Notes under the pieces: model-generated | The model's input: the letters and a program-made list of their open reading frames with translations, nothing else | Database searches by the model: none | What the model was told of the DNA's origin: nothing | Source of the DNA: [Clostridium] symbiosum | Lineage (GTDB): Bacteria > Bacillota > Clostridia > Lachnospirales > Lachnospiraceae | DNA: 64,000 nucleotides | Direction: 5' to 3' | Assembly: GCA_036419695.1 (NCBI GenBank) | Contig: CP143946.1 | Span: forward strand, 4,148,001 to 4,212,000 | Translations under genes and position numbers: made by a program | Part shown: positions 1-8,855 of the stretch, piece after piece | How the letters are laid out: the number at the start of each line of letters is the position of its first letter | How positions within the stretch are numbered: the first letter of the stretch is position 1

Positions 1-42
1 CCCTGTGATATCCTCTCTTTATCAAATAAAGGAGGATATGGT

Positions 43-771
43 ATGCAGACAACCATCAGGGTGTCCGGTCTGGAAAAGTCCTACGGCACACTAAACGTAA
101 TCAAAAATATTGACATAACCGTTGCGGGAGGCGAAGTTTATGGTCTTCTCGGCGCAAACGGAGCAGGAAAAAGCACAACCATCGAGTGTATTTTAGGCAC
201 CAGAAAAGCCGACCGGGGAGAAATCTCCATTCTGGGAATGAATCCTCAGAAGGAACGTAAAAAATTATTCGAGCAGGTCGGCGTCCAGTTCCAGGAAGTA
301 AATTATCCCGATAAAATCAAGGTAAATGAGTTATGTGAGGAGACGGCCTGTCTGTACAAATCCCCGGCAGACTATGACGGGCTGCTTAAGCAGTTCGGCC
401 TTGCGGAAAAGAAACCAAGCCCGGTAAGTGAACTGTCCGGCGGCCAGAAACAGCGGCTGTTCATTGTACTGGCGCTGATCCCTAATCCGCGGGTCGTATT
501 TTTGGACGAACTGACCACGGGACTCGACACAAAGGCCAGAAGGAGTGTATGGAAAAGCCTGAAGGAACTGAAGGGTAAGGGACTGACCATCTTTTTAACC
601 TCCCATTTCATGGATGAGGTGGAAGAACTCTGCGACAGAATCGGTATTTTAAAAGACGGGGAATTTGTTTTCTGCGGCACGGTGGCCGAAGCAATAGAAA
701 AAAGCCCGTACGACAGGCTGGAAGATGCCTATCTGTGGTTTACAGGAGAGGAGAAATACGAAGATGAATAA
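43..771 (+). CDS. ABC transporter ATP-binding protein (ABC-2 exporter type)
   Basis: Cytoplasmic ATPase of a two-component ABC-2 type exporter. In 242 aa it shows Walker A GANGAGKST (residues 37-45), the signature LSGGQ (131-135) and Walker B VVFLDE (151-156). The residue after the catalytic Glu is Leu rather than the usual Pro (DELTTGLD). The start at 43 is preceded by AAAGGAGG. It overlaps the permease start by 8 bp, so the two are translationally coupled. The family (CcmA/DrrA-like) exports drugs, lipids or peptides; the substrate cannot be read from sequence. Confidence 0.93.
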   Translation: MQTTIRVSGLEKSYGTLNVIKNIDITVAGGEVYGLLGANGAGKSTTIECILGTRKADRGEISILGMNPQKERKKLFEQVGVQFQEVNYPDKIKVNELCEETACLYKSPADYDGLLKQFGLAEKKPSPVSELSGGQKQRLFIVLALIPNPRVVFLDELTTGLDTKARRSVWKSLKELKGKGLTIFLTSHFMDEVEELCDRIGILKDGEFVFCGTVAEAIEKSPYDRLEDAYLWFTGEEKYEDE

Positions 772-1507
772 ATTTATTACGATGTTAAAAACAGAGCTGA
801 AACTTTCTTTCCGCGGAATGGACATGGTCATTTTTGCCATCTGCATGCCGGTGGTTGTGACCGCGCTGATGGGAATCATTTATGGCGGAAAACCCGCCTC
901 TCCCGGCGCGGATTATACCTTTTTAGAACAGTCCTTCGGCGCCGTCTCGACAATCGCGGTCTGCGCCGGAGGCGTGATGGGCCTGCCGCTTGTAATCTCC
1001 GATTACCGTCAGAAAAAAATCCTCAAGCGCTTTAAAATCACGCCCTCCAGCCCGGTTCTTCTGCTGTCGGTGCAGGTATCCATCTATATGATTTATTCGC
1101 TGATCGCACTGGTGTTGGTCTATCTGGTTTCCACCCTGTTTTTCGGCATGCGCCTTAAGGGAGACTTTTTTCCGTTTATCGGCACATTTTTCCTTGTCAT
1201 GCTCTCCATGTTCAGCATTGGAATGATGGTGGGAGGCGTTTCTCCAAATACTAAAATTGCCGGTATCCTTGCAAGCCTTTTGTATTTTCCAATGCTGATT
1301 TTCTCCGGCGCCACGCTGCCGTATGAGGTGATGCCCCCGGTTCTGCAAAAAATAGCCGGTGTGCTGCCCCTGACCCAGGGAATCAAGCTCTTAAAAGCCA
1401 CATCACTCGGCCTGCCGCTTGAACATGTAACGGTGCCTCTGATTGTGATGGTTGTGATTGGCGTTGTCTGCGGCGGAATTTCGCTCCTGTTTTTTAAATG
1501 GGAGTAA
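764..1507 (+). CDS. ABC-2 family transporter permease
   Basis: Membrane partner of the preceding ATPase. An in-frame start exists at 725, but MNKFITMLK at 764 is preferred because AGGAGAGGAG lies just upstream, giving 247 aa. The protein has an N-terminal cytoplasmic stretch, then about six hydrophobic segments (around FAICMPVVVTALMG, LVISDYRQ, YMIYSLIALVLVYLV, FFLVMLSMFSIGMM, LLYFPMLIFSGATLP and the C-terminal IVMVVIGVVCGG). The PFSGATLPYE-like motif before the last segments is typical of ABC2_membrane proteins. Substrate unknown. A strong terminator follows, closing the two-gene unit. Confidence 0.88.
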   Translation: MNKFITMLKTELKLSFRGMDMVIFAICMPVVVTALMGIIYGGKPASPGADYTFLEQSFGAVSTIAVCAGGVMGLPLVISDYRQKKILKRFKITPSSPVLLLSVQVSIYMIYSLIALVLVYLVSTLFFGMRLKGDFFPFIGTFFLVMLSMFSIGMMVGGVSPNTKIAGILASLLYFPMLIFSGATLPYEVMPPVLQKIAGVLPLTQGIKLLKATSLGLPLEHVTVPLIVMVVIGVVCGGISLLFFKWE

Positions 1508-1517
1508 ACGCAGGGCC

Positions 1518-1564
1518 AAAAGCGCCGGGAAAGCCAATTTGCAGCTTTCCCGGCGCTTTTTATT
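1518..1564 (+). terminator. Rho-independent terminator after the ABC-2 exporter
   Basis: A 17-bp stem (1518-1534 with 1544-1560, AAAAGCGCCGGGAAAGC and its complement) with a 9-nt loop runs into TTTTT. It also has A-rich sequence on the other side and could serve the convergent tyrS gene. Confidence 0.9.
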
Positions 1565-1611
1565 GATTTCGCATTGATATTAAAACGGCCTTAGTTTAAA
1601 CGATAACTATC

Positions 1612-2835
1612 TTATTTTAAAACTACCTTTTTAAAGTTCTTCTTACCGCGTTTTACAACCACTCCGTCCCCTGAGAGCTGTGCCTTTGTAAATACGGCCT
1701 TTGTATCCTTTACCGTCTCGCCGTCTACGGCTACGCCGCCCTGCTCCACGTTTCTCCTTGCCTCGGAACGCGACGGAGCCAGACCGGATTTCTGGAGGAT
1801 AGTGAGAATATCGATCTCATCCCCTGTAAAGTCTTCCTCTGTAAGCTCGGCCGTCGGCATATCGGCAGCATTTCCGCTTGAGAATAACGCTCTGGACGCC
1901 TCTTTTGCCTTCTCTGCTTCTTCCTCGCCGTGTACCAGCTTTGTAAGCTCGTATGCCAGGATTTCTTTCGCCGTGTTGAGCTGGCTGCCTTCCCATTTGT
2001 CCATCTCGTCAATCTGCTCGAGCGGAAGGAAGGTAAGCATTCTTAAGCATTTTAATACATCGGCGTCTCCCACGTTTCTCCAGTACTGGTAGAACTCGAA
2101 CGGAGTCGTCTTTTTCGGATCCAGCCATACTGCGCCGGACTGCGTCTTGCCCATCTTCTTGCCTTCGGAATTCAGAAGGAGGGTGATGGTCATGGCGTGG
2201 GCGTCCTTGCCCAGCTTACGGCGGATCAGTTCGGTTCCGCCCAGCATGTTGCTCCACTGGTCATCGCCGCCGAACTGCATGTTGCAGCCGTACTTCTGGA
2301 ACAGCATATAGAAGTCATAACTCTGCATAATCATATAGTTAAACTCTAAGAAGCTTAAGCCCTTTTCCATTCTCTGCTTGTAGCACTCCGCCGTCAGCAT
2401 GCGGTTTACGCTGAAGTGCGGTCCTACTTCACGTAACAGCTCCACATAGTTGAGATCCATCAGCCACTCCGCATTGTTTACCATCATGGCCTTGCCCTCG
2501 GAGAAGTCGATAAAACGGCTCATCTGCTCCTTGAAGCAGTCACAGTTGTGCTGAATCGTGTCCACCGTCATCATCTGTCGCATATCGCTTCTTCCGGACG
2601 GATCACCGATCATTCCCGTACCGCCGCCTAAAAGCGCAATCGGTTTATTTCCCGCCATCTGAAGACGTTTCATCAGGCAGAGCGCCATGAAATGGCCTAC
2701 ATGAAGGCTGTCCGCAGTCGGGTCAAAGCCAATGTAAAATGTGGCTTTTCCTTCGTTAATCATGTTTTTGATTTCTTCTTCGTTCGTTACCTGGGCAATC
2801 AGGCCTCTGGCAACTAACTCTTCGTAGATTTTCAT
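1612..2835 (-). CDS. tyrS: tyrosyl-tRNA synthetase
   Basis: Charges tRNA-Tyr in the cytoplasm. This is a bacterial TyrRS of 407 aa. The HIGH motif appears as HVGH (45-48), and the KMSKS loop as KMGKT (227-231). A Tyr-binding region with [11 protein letters not shown] (71-81) precedes an S4 RNA-binding domain over about the last 70 residues. The start at 2835 ([11 protein letters not shown]) is chosen over an in-frame one at 2877 because AAAAGGAGAATCACG precedes it. Expression is evidently controlled by the T-box leader upstream. Three 97-bp repeats lie between T-box and start codon. Confidence 0.97.
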   Translation of the reverse strand: MKIYEELVARGLIAQVTNEEEIKNMINEGKATFYIGFDPTADSLHVGHFMALCLMKRLQMAGNKPIALLGGGTGMIGDPSGRSDMRQMMTVDTIQHNCDCFKEQMSRFIDFSEGKAMMVNNAEWLMDLNYVELLREVGPHFSVNRMLTAECYKQRMEKGLSFLEFNYMIMQSYDFYMLFQKYGCNMQFGGDDQWSNMLGGTELIRRKLGKDAHAMTITLLLNSEGKKMGKTQSGAVWLDPKKTTPFEFYQYWRNVGDADVLKCLRMLTFLPLEQIDEMDKWEGSQLNTAKEILAYELTKLVHGEEEAEKAKEASRALFSSGNAADMPTAELTEEDFTGDEIDILTILQKSGLAPSRSEARRNVEQGGVAVDGETVKDTKAVFTKAQLSGDGVVVKRGKKNFKKVVLK

Positions 2836-2863
2836 CGTGATTCTCCTTTTCCATTCTTGCTGT

Positions 2864-3150
2864 AACACCATGTTCAATGCCGCGCAAAGGACGCGCTCGT
2901 TTCACAGGTGTGCTTAACCGCTAAGTTCGATAAGACCTCACTAAGCGGTAATTGCAGTGAAACACCATGTTCAATGTCGCGCAGAAGACGCGCTCGTTTC
3001 ACAGGTGTGCTTAACCGCTAAGTTCGAAAAGACCTCACTAAGCGGTAATTGCAGTGAAACACCATGTTCAATGTCGCGCAGAGGACGCGCTCGTTTCACA
3101 GGTGTGCTTAACCGCTAAGTTCGATAAGACCTTACTAAGCGGTTAATGCA
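2864..3150 (-). repeat. Three tandem 97-bp repeats in the tyrS leader
   Basis: The motif AACACCATGTTCAATG (plus strand) begins at 2864, 2961 and 3058, a period of 97 bp, giving almost exactly three units that differ at only a few positions. Each unit holds an imperfect hairpin ACCGCTAAG...CTAAGCGGT and a smaller GCGC/GCGC one. The array lies after the T-box terminator and ends 28 bp before the tyrS start, so it would be in the untranslated leader of every read-through tyrS mRNA. No open frame runs through it convincingly. Function unknown. Confidence 0.93.
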
Positions 3151-3152
3151 AA

Positions 3153-3464
3153 AGCCCCGTCCTTCGCTAAAAGGACGGGGCAATATCCCGTGTTACCACC
3201 TTCATTTGCAAACAGCTCGCACTGCCTGCCTCAGTAAGTACATCCAGCCGTTCAGGCAGAAGATACTCCGGCACGGTAACGTATGCCTATACGTCGCAGC
3301 CTACTGGGAAATCCTTAAACAATTCCGTTGGGTGCGCGGCTCCGGGATGTATTCGTCTGTCTGCCAACCTGCGCGCCTCTCATCGACCGGCTGCTTTCTG
3401 TGCGTCCTGCAGATTACTACTTGTTCCCCTCAAAGCCTTTATTATTAGGTATTAAGTTTAAGTA
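3153..3464 (-). ncRNA. T-box riboswitch (tyrosine) upstream of tyrS
   Basis: On the minus strand the leader carries the T-box core GGTGGTAACACGG (3188-3200), which can form the antiterminator. It is followed by the competing terminator, an 11-bp stem (3154-3164 with 3171-3181, GCCCCGTCCTT and complement) and a T-rich tail. A candidate specifier UAC (Tyr) is at 3349-3351, followed by A, in an internal-loop context about 110 nt from the start. T-boxes sense uncharged tRNA and allow read-through into the cognate synthetase gene. The exact specifier is inferred; the T-box and terminator are seen directly. Confidence 0.93.
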
Positions 3465-3470
3465 CTTGAC

Positions 3471-3499
3471 ATTATAGGGAGTTTTTTCCCGTTTGTCAA
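3471..3499 (-). promoter_or_regulatory. Consensus sigma-A promoter for the tyrS T-box transcript
   Basis: Minus-strand TTGACA (3494-3499), a 17-bp spacer, then TATAAT (3471-3476): both hexamers match the consensus exactly. Predicted start near 3464. Confidence 0.9.
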
Positions 3500-3502
3500 G
3501 CC

Positions 3503-4771
3503 CTATCCAATCAGGTTAGGCAGGAATGTAACCGTAGCCGGTATGTATGTGATAATCAGCAGGACAATCAGCAGAACCGCCAGCATCGGAAGCAAATCCT
3601 TCATCTGGTCTTTCAGCGACACTTCCGCAATGGTTCCCGATACGAACAGGCAGACGCCCAGCGGAGGCGTACACATACCGATTGTCAGGTTGACCGTCAT
3701 TACAAGGCCAAAGTGAAGAAGGTCGATTCCAAGGCCCTGTACAATCGGGAGGAACAGCGGTGTAAAGATGACCAGAGCGCTGGTTGTATCAATAAATGTT
3801 CCCGCAACTAAGAGTACGATGTTGATGACAAGGAGCATCAGGTACTTATTTCCGATGTTGGCCGTCAGGAATGCGCTGACCTGCTGCGGAACCTGGTTAA
3901 CCGTGATGATCCAGGTAAACAGGGATGCAAAAGCAACGACAATCAGAACCTGGCCCGTGGATTTGGCGCTGTCGATAAACACGCCCCATAGGTTTTTAAT
4001 CTTCAGTTCACGGTAAACAAAAATTCCGATAATCAGGGAGTAGACGCAGGCGATTGCACCCGATTCCGTCGCTGTAAAGATACCGCTCATAATGCCGCCG
4101 ATGATGATAACCGGCATGATCAGCGCCAGCAGTGCGTCTTTTCCTGTTTTTAACACCTCACTTGCCGGCGCTTTCTGCTCACGTCCGACATAATGGCGTT
4201 TCTTACCCACATAGAAGCTGTAAATCATCAGGCCCACGCCCATGATAATGCCCGGGATAAATCCGCCGATAAACAGCTTTCCGATACTGACGCTGGCCAT
4301 GGTTCCGTAAAGCAGAAGCGGAATGCTGGGCGGGATAACCGGCCCGATCGAACCGCCGCAGGCCAGAAGGGGAGCCGAGAACGTGTTCTCATATCCCTTT
4401 TCCTTCATCAGAGGAATCATGATACCGCCGATCGCCGCGGTAGCCGCAATGGCGGAACCGGTGATGGCAGCGAAAAACATGCAGGCCAGGATGCTGACCA
4501 TGGCAAGTCCGCTGGGGAAATGGCCAATCAGGGCGTCTGCAAAATCCACGATACGCCTGGACATGCCTCCCTGGACCATCAGTCCTCCTGCCAGAATAAA
4601 CAGGGGAATGGCAATGAGGGAGATACTGTCCGCTCCAGTGAACATTCTCTGGGTGATGACGGACAGGGGATAACCGGCTGCCGCTACTCCGTAAAGTGAG
4701 ATTAAGCCAAGGGAAAAACAAATCGGAACTCCGGCTATAAATAACACAAAGAGAAATAAAATAAGCGCCAT
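3503..4771 (-). CDS. dctM: TRAP transporter large permease DctM
   Basis: Large membrane subunit (422 aa, about 12 hydrophobic segments) of a tripartite ATP-independent periplasmic-type transporter. It drives uptake of an organic acid with a sodium gradient. Family hallmarks include the ITGSAIAATAAIGGIMIPLM region and PVIPPSIPLLLYG. The start at 4771 is preceded by AAAGGAGGAACAGTAGG; the longer in-frame start at 4798 has no site. It begins 1 bp after the dctQ stop. The operon also carries dctP, a DUF2848 protein and a nitrilase, so the substrate is probably an acid or amide handled by these enzymes. It ends beside the tyrS promoter with no separate terminator visible. Confidence 0.94.
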   Translation of the reverse strand: MALILFLFVLFIAGVPICFSLGLISLYGVAAAGYPLSVITQRMFTGADSISLIAIPLFILAGGLMVQGGMSRRIVDFADALIGHFPSGLAMVSILACMFFAAITGSAIAATAAIGGIMIPLMKEKGYENTFSAPLLACGGSIGPVIPPSIPLLLYGTMASVSIGKLFIGGFIPGIIMGVGLMIYSFYVGKKRHYVGREQKAPASEVLKTGKDALLALIMPVIIIGGIMSGIFTATESGAIACVYSLIIGIFVYRELKIKNLWGVFIDSAKSTGQVLIVVAFASLFTWIITVNQVPQQVSAFLTANIGNKYLMLLVINIVLLVAGTFIDTTSALVIFTPLFLPIVQGLGIDLLHFGLVMTVNLTIGMCTPPLGVCLFVSGTIAEVSLKDQMKDLLPMLAVLLIVLLIITYIPATVTFLPNLIG

Positions 4772-4772
4772 C

Positions 4773-5261
4773 CTACTGTTCCTCCTTTCCCATGCCAAGC
4801 AGTTCTTTCACCTGCTCCACCAGAATCTGAACCATGTAAAAGATCATAAATGCCGCAGCGCTTGGAATGCTCATGTAATACCAGGACATCGGAATCGGCA
4901 GATAAGATGTCGTCTGGGTCGTGCCCGTCTGTGCAAACTGGATTCCCATATATAACAGGAAGGCAAAAAATCCAATCAGTACCACATTAATTATGATTTC
5001 CGCCAGTTTTCCGATTTTCTTCGGAAGCGCCGTCAGAAACACGTCTACGTTTAAGTTTGCTTTTTCATGTACACAGTAAGCCGCTCCCCAAAATACAAGG
5101 TATGTAAAACTCAGCCTGATAATATCCTGGCTCCATGGCAGGGGCGCTTTCAACACATACCGGCAGACTACCTGCCAGAATGTCACCGCCAGCAGGACGA
5201 TGCCGCTGACCGCCATCACGGCTTTTATCACATGATCCACCATTAGATTGATAACTTTCAT
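4773..5261 (-). CDS. dctQ: TRAP transporter small permease DctQ
   Basis: Small four-helix membrane subunit (162 aa) that links the binding protein to DctM. Four hydrophobic segments are visible: near 14-31, around the WGAAYCVHE region, VLIGFFAFLLYMGI, and MSIPSAAAFMIFYMVQ. The motif WSQDIIRLSFTYLVFWGAAY is typical of DctQ (W-E-x-x-R region). It lies between dctP and dctM, separated from dctP by a stable hairpin. Confidence 0.92.
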   Translation of the reverse strand: MKVINLMVDHVIKAVMAVSGIVLLAVTFWQVVCRYVLKAPLPWSQDIIRLSFTYLVFWGAAYCVHEKANLNVDVFLTALPKKIGKLAEIIINVVLIGFFAFLLYMGIQFAQTGTTQTTSYLPIPMSWYYMSIPSAAAFMIFYMVQILVEQVKELLGMGKEEQ

Positions 5262-5292
5262 ACTCGACCTCTCTATCCGTTTCTCATCCGTT

Positions 5293-5340
5293 GTTACCGT
5301 TCACAGACCCGCGAAACAATGCGGTTCTGCAAACGGTAAC
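5293..5340 (-). repeat. Intercistronic hairpin between dctP and dctQ
   Basis: A perfect 9-bp stem, GTTACCGTT (5293-5301) with AACGGTAAC (5332-5340), plus an inner CCGC/GCGG stem. Its left arm is one copy of a short repeat (GTTACYGTTCAC) found in other gaps of this window. Position after the binding-protein gene suggests mRNA stabilisation or partial attenuation, which would give more DctP than permease; this is an inference. Confidence 0.7.
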
Positions 5341-5390
5341 CACCCATTCTTCCTATTTTGTCAGATTTATTTATGTCATATTATGCCGGA

Positions 5391-6458
5391 TTAATTTCCG
5401 CTGTTTTTGTGTTCTTCCAGCTTCTGCATTACAAGCTCTACCAGCTCCGGATTAACAAGCTCCTTGATTTCATCCCTCTTATAGAAATCTTTTGTCGCTT
5501 CTTTGAAGCTGTCGATGTCCGGCTCGCTGACCTTTACACCGCTGTTCTTAATCTGCTCCATATACTCTGCTTCCATGGAGTCCACGGCCGTTCTCTGCTC
5601 GTCAATGGCATATTTAACCGCCTCGTCGATCCAGCCCTTTACCTCGTCCGTCTGTTTGTCATAGAAGCCCAGGTTCATGATAACGCTCTCCGCACCGTAG
5701 GTGTGGCCGTCCAGAACCATGTATTTCTGAACCTCGTCGAAACCGGAGGAAGCGATGGAAACGATTGGGTTTTCCTGGCCGTCCACGGTTCCCTGCTGAA
5801 GCGCCGTATAGAGCTCATTAAACGGAAACGCCGTTCCCCTTGCCTTTAAGCAGTCCATCAGGCTGAACCATACGGTTGCCTCCTGGACACGGATGGAGAG
5901 CCCCTCCATATCGGAGGCCGTTACAACTTCACGCACATTGTTTGTGAAATGGCGGAATCCCAGCTCTGCAAAGCCCAGATGTTTAAATCCCTGTGCCTCG
6001 AACAGTTTTTCAAATTCCGGCTGGAGCACTTCGTCCAGAATATAATAAGCTTCTTCTTTGTTTTCAAATAAATATGGGATGGATAAAAGCTGTACATCCG
6101 ATACCCATGACGGGAGTGTGCCGTCCGTGGTAACGATGGTCATCTCCAGTGTCCCCAGCTTTACGCCCTCGGCCGCCTCACGCTCGCTGCCTAAAGAAGC
6201 GTTCGGATAAATCGTCACCTTGACCTGGCCGCCGGACAGTTCTTCAATCTTGTCCTTAAAATACGTTGCCGCTATGGTAGACTGGTGTTTTTCATTTCCG
6301 ACGGTCGCCACCTTAATCTCAACCGCATCGCCGCTTGCCGCAGCCGCCGCTTTCTTCGCTTCCGTGCCGGCCGGCGTACCCTCTTTACTGCCGCCGCAGC
6401 CTGTAAGCGCCACCGCAATCACCGCTGATGCCAATACTGCCCGAAATAACTTTTTCAT
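5391..6458 (-). CDS. dctP: TRAP transporter substrate-binding lipoprotein DctP
   Basis: Extracytoplasmic solute receptor (355 aa) of the TRAP system. It has a lipoprotein signal with lipobox LTGC and Cys21, then the TRAP DctP/DctB fold. The conserved central signature appears in MEGLSIRVQEATVWFSLM and in FNELYTALQQGTVDGQENP. The Arg in SIRVQE is the usual carboxylate-binding residue of the family, so the ligand is probably a carboxylate. AGGAGGAACGGTAAG precedes the start. It starts 2 bp after the stop of the DUF2848 gene. Confidence 0.95.
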   Translation of the reverse strand: MKKLFRAVLASAVIAVALTGCGGSKEGTPAGTEAKKAAAAASGDAVEIKVATVGNEKHQSTIAATYFKDKIEELSGGQVKVTIYPNASLGSEREAAEGVKLGTLEMTIVTTDGTLPSWVSDVQLLSIPYLFENKEEAYYILDEVLQPEFEKLFEAQGFKHLGFAELGFRHFTNNVREVVTASDMEGLSIRVQEATVWFSLMDCLKARGTAFPFNELYTALQQGTVDGQENPIVSIASSGFDEVQKYMVLDGHTYGAESVIMNLGFYDKQTDEVKGWIDEAVKYAIDEQRTAVDSMEAEYMEQIKNSGVKVSEPDIDSFKEATKDFYKRDEIKELVNPELVELVMQKLEEHKNSGN

Positions 6459-6459
6459 C

Positions 6460-7152
6460 TTACCGTTCCTCCTCGCTCACTGTAATCACATTGTAGTTTA
6501 ATGATAACTTTCTTCCCAACACCTCGTCTGCCATCTCACATCTGAAATTCGTTCCATAGCGGAATCCTTCGGTCAGCGGAACCGTACCGGAGTAAATCAC
6601 CGCGTCCCTTATACCGCCCACTCTCTCTTCCAGTTCCTTGAGAATCATGGCCGGATCCATGATATCGGCCAGGGTTCCCTGCTGATACCGGATTTCTTTT
6701 CCGTCTACCGTCTGATAGGAATATAGCTTAATGGTTTCCCAGTGTTCTTTTAATTCATCATAATCCCATAACTCTGTTCCGATTGGTTTTGCACAAATCT
6801 GCTTTGCCTTCGGAACGCTTACGCTCTCCAGTTCGCGATCCGTATGGTCGCTTCCAAGTCCGATATAGAGCTTTCCGTCCGTCACAACCATCACGTATTC
6901 AACTTCCCCGCATGTTTTTTCACCGACAAAATGCAGGTCCTGTTCTTGGGTCAGCACATAGTTGCCGCACTGGAAAATCGTCGGGATTTTCTTCGGTGCA
7001 GGCACTCCAAGCTGTTCCTCCAGCTCCTTAATATGCTCCATCGTCTTTTCCATATTGCGGCCCGCATAGCCTATGGCAAATACCCTGTCGTACTTTATCT
7101 CTTTTTCTGCTTCACCGTTCTTTGTCAGAATGCGGAATTTCATCTTACTCAT
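6460..7152 (-). CDS. DUF2848 family protein
   Basis: A 230-aa protein with the DUF2848 hallmark GLGSDHTDR (98-106) followed by a conserved KQICAKPIGTELW-like stretch and the GTVPL segment near the C-terminus. This domain is distantly related to fumarylacetoacetate hydrolase-fold enzymes, but no reaction is established as far as I know. It sits in the middle of a nitrilase-TRAP operon, overlapping the nitrilase gene by 8 bp. It is probably a hydrolase or hydratase acting on the imported acid or on the nitrilase product; this is inference from context. Confidence 0.8.
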   Translation of the reverse strand: MSKMKFRILTKNGEAEKEIKYDRVFAIGYAGRNMEKTMEHIKELEEQLGVPAPKKIPTIFQCGNYVLTQEQDLHFVGEKTCGEVEYVMVVTDGKLYIGLGSDHTDRELESVSVPKAKQICAKPIGTELWDYDELKEHWETIKLYSYQTVDGKEIRYQQGTLADIMDPAMILKELEERVGGIRDAVIYSGTVPLTEGFRYGTNFRCEMADEVLGRKLSLNYNVITVSEEER

Positions 7153-7951
7153 TTTTTGCTTTTCCTTTCACATCGTAAATTTCGGGCCGTCTGTCCCTGT
7201 ATATGTTAATGCTCTCCCGGATTCCCTTTATCATGTCGAGATCCAGCTCTGCAGTCAATACTGCCTCGGCCCCGTCTGCACCGGCGATTGTCTCGCCCCA
7301 CGGATCGATGGCCGCCGAATATCCTGCGTATTTTGTTTCTCCCGCGGTGCCGCAGGCATTGACGCAGACTACAAAACACTGGTTTTCAATCGCTCTCACC
7401 CGGTTTAATACCTGCCAGTGGCCTTTTCGAAGGCTCGGCCACTGGGCAGCTACAAACAGGACATCCACGCCCCGCAGAGTGAGGGTTCTGATAAGTTCCG
7501 GGAAGCGGATGTCGTAACAGATAACCATTGCACAGGCCACGCCGTCCAGCTCAAAATTAATGGTATGATCGCCCAGCTTAAAGAAATCCTGTTCTCCCAT
7601 GGGGGTAAACAGATGGGTCTTGTCATACTCCCCAATGCAGTTTCCTTCACGGTCAAATATGTATGCCGTATTATATACGCCGTCCTGTTTCAAATTGGCT
7701 ACGGAACCGGCCACAATATTAATTCCAAGTTCCTTTGCCAGGGAACCGATCCTTCTCTTTACTTCTTTGCCGTCCTGATCCGACAGGCTCTCCAGATTTT
7801 CCTTTGGGAAAAAGCCCGTATTCCAGGTCTCCGGAAGACAGATGACATCCGGTTTTTCTGCGGCTGCTTTCCGAATCAGTTCTTCCGCATGGGAAAAATT
7901 GTATTCCGGGTCCGCAAGCCGCACATCCATCTGAACAATGCTGACTTTCAT
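7145..7951 (-). CDS. Carbon-nitrogen hydrolase (nitrilase superfamily amidase)
   Basis: Cytoplasmic amidase of the nitrilase superfamily, 268 aa, close to omega-amidase/NIT2-type and YafV-like proteins. The catalytic triad is visible: Glu41 (LPETWNTGF), Lys111 (YDKTHLF) and Cys145 (VICYDIRFPE). The start at 7951 is preferred because GGTGGAG lies 6-7 nt upstream; an upstream frame to 8071 would read through the promoter. It is first in the operon nitrilase-DUF2848-dctP-dctQ-dctM, downstream of a GntR gene. It probably hydrolyses an amide that the TRAP system imports or that forms in the pathway; the substrate is unknown. Confidence 0.92.
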   Translation of the reverse strand: MKVSIVQMDVRLADPEYNFSHAEELIRKAAAEKPDVICLPETWNTGFFPKENLESLSDQDGKEVKRRIGSLAKELGINIVAGSVANLKQDGVYNTAYIFDREGNCIGEYDKTHLFTPMGEQDFFKLGDHTINFELDGVACAMVICYDIRFPELIRTLTLRGVDVLFVAAQWPSLRKGHWQVLNRVRAIENQCFVVCVNACGTAGETKYAGYSAAIDPWGETIAGADGAEAVLTAELDLDMIKGIRESINIYRDRRPEIYDVKGKAKNE

Positions 7952-8024
7952 CATTTCTCCACCTCTTACCCTTTTATCCTCTTTATCTCTTTTGTTTGAT
8001 ATATGATATATTATATATGATATA

Positions 8025-8071
8025 TGGTATACCACTTGATACAAGATAACATAATTGTGCATTATTGTCAA
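8025..8071 (-). promoter_or_regulatory. Promoter and GntR-type operator of the nitrilase-TRAP operon
   Basis: Minus-strand TTGACA (8066-8071), a 17-bp spacer and TATCTT (8043-8048). The predicted start, near 8036, falls on the perfect palindrome TGGTATACCA (8025-8034), which resembles FadR-subfamily operators such as those of UxuR. Beside it is a second dyad, CTTGATACAAG (8035-8045). An extended AT run of TATATGATATA repeats follows in the leader. Repression by the adjacent GntR/FCD protein is the likely reading. Confidence 0.7.
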
Positions 8072-8195
8072 GCTATTTTCTTTTCCAAGTAATTTTTTAG
8101 GCAGAATTTACATGAACGATAAATGATCATAACAAGACATGAATTTTCCCACGGCAAGAAGGCCGGTCTGCACCAACTGGCGGCACCGGCCGGTT

Positions 8196-8855
8196 TTACT
8201 GATTTCGGCGTTCTTTCATATAGCCTTCGATGTTGATAAATGTTTTCGACATATGTTCTTCCATTGCATGGACCGCCGCACCGGCATCCCGGCTTTTAAC
8301 GGCATCCAGGATCTTCTGGTGCTCTTCCATCGTCGTAATTTTCCGCTCCTTTTGTTTCAGAGCACGGATACCAAAGAATGAAATGATATCATTAAAATTG
8401 TTGAGCAGGCTCTGCAACGTCCTGTTGTGGCTCAGCTCATAAATCTTCTGATGGAATTTGCGGTCCATCTCAATGTAATCGTATTCGTCGTAGTGATTCA
8501 GCATATCTCTCTGGCATCGGGCTATCTCTTCCAGCTCCTCCAGATCCCGGTCCGTCACATTCAGTACTGCGTCCTCCACGGCCAGCATCTCCAGAGATTT
8601 CCTGATTTTTAACACTTCCAGTACATACTCAAGATCGAACTCGCGGACCACTGCGCCCTTATAAGTCTCCATCACCAGCCATCCGTCGTGGGCCAGCATC
8701 TGCATTGCCTCACGTATCGGTGTCCTGCTGATTCCCATCTCATCTGACAGTTTTCTCTCCGTCAGCACGTCGCCCGGCATATATTGTCCCTTGAGTATCC
8801 CCCGTTTAATTTCATCGTACACCTGATATTTATATGGCTGCGCTTTTTGTACCAC
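8196..8855 (-). CDS. GntR family (FCD) transcriptional regulator
   Basis: DNA-binding repressor, 219 aa. The N-terminal winged HTH (about 8-75) contains KLSDEMGISRTPIREAMQMLAHDGWL, and the C-terminal helical FCD ligand domain has the metal-binding pattern D-x3-H (EMDRKFHQKIY) followed by later His residues. The start is a GTG at 8855 with GGGAGA upstream. It lies directly upstream of the nitrilase-TRAP operon on the same strand and very likely responds to the acid used by that operon. CTTGATACAGG in its own upstream region resembles CTTGATACAAG at the operon promoter, suggesting autoregulation. Confidence 0.93.
   Translation of the reverse strand: MVQKAQPYKYQVYDEIKRGILKGQYMPGDVLTERKLSDEMGISRTPIREAMQMLAHDGWLVMETYKGAVVREFDLEYVLEVLKIRKSLEMLAVEDAVLNVTDRDLEELEEIARCQRDMLNHYDEYDYIEMDRKFHQKIYELSHNRTLQSLLNNFNDIISFFGIRALKQKERKITTMEEHQKILDAVKSRDAGAAVHAMEEHMSKTFINIEGYMKERRNQ

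Noticed and set aside
2864..3150. Possible CRISPR array
   Set aside because: The units are contiguous 97-bp direct repeats without unique spacers and no cas genes are present.
3146..3448. 100-codon open frame upstream of tyrS
   Set aside because: It overlaps the T-box leader on the opposite strand and has no coding features.
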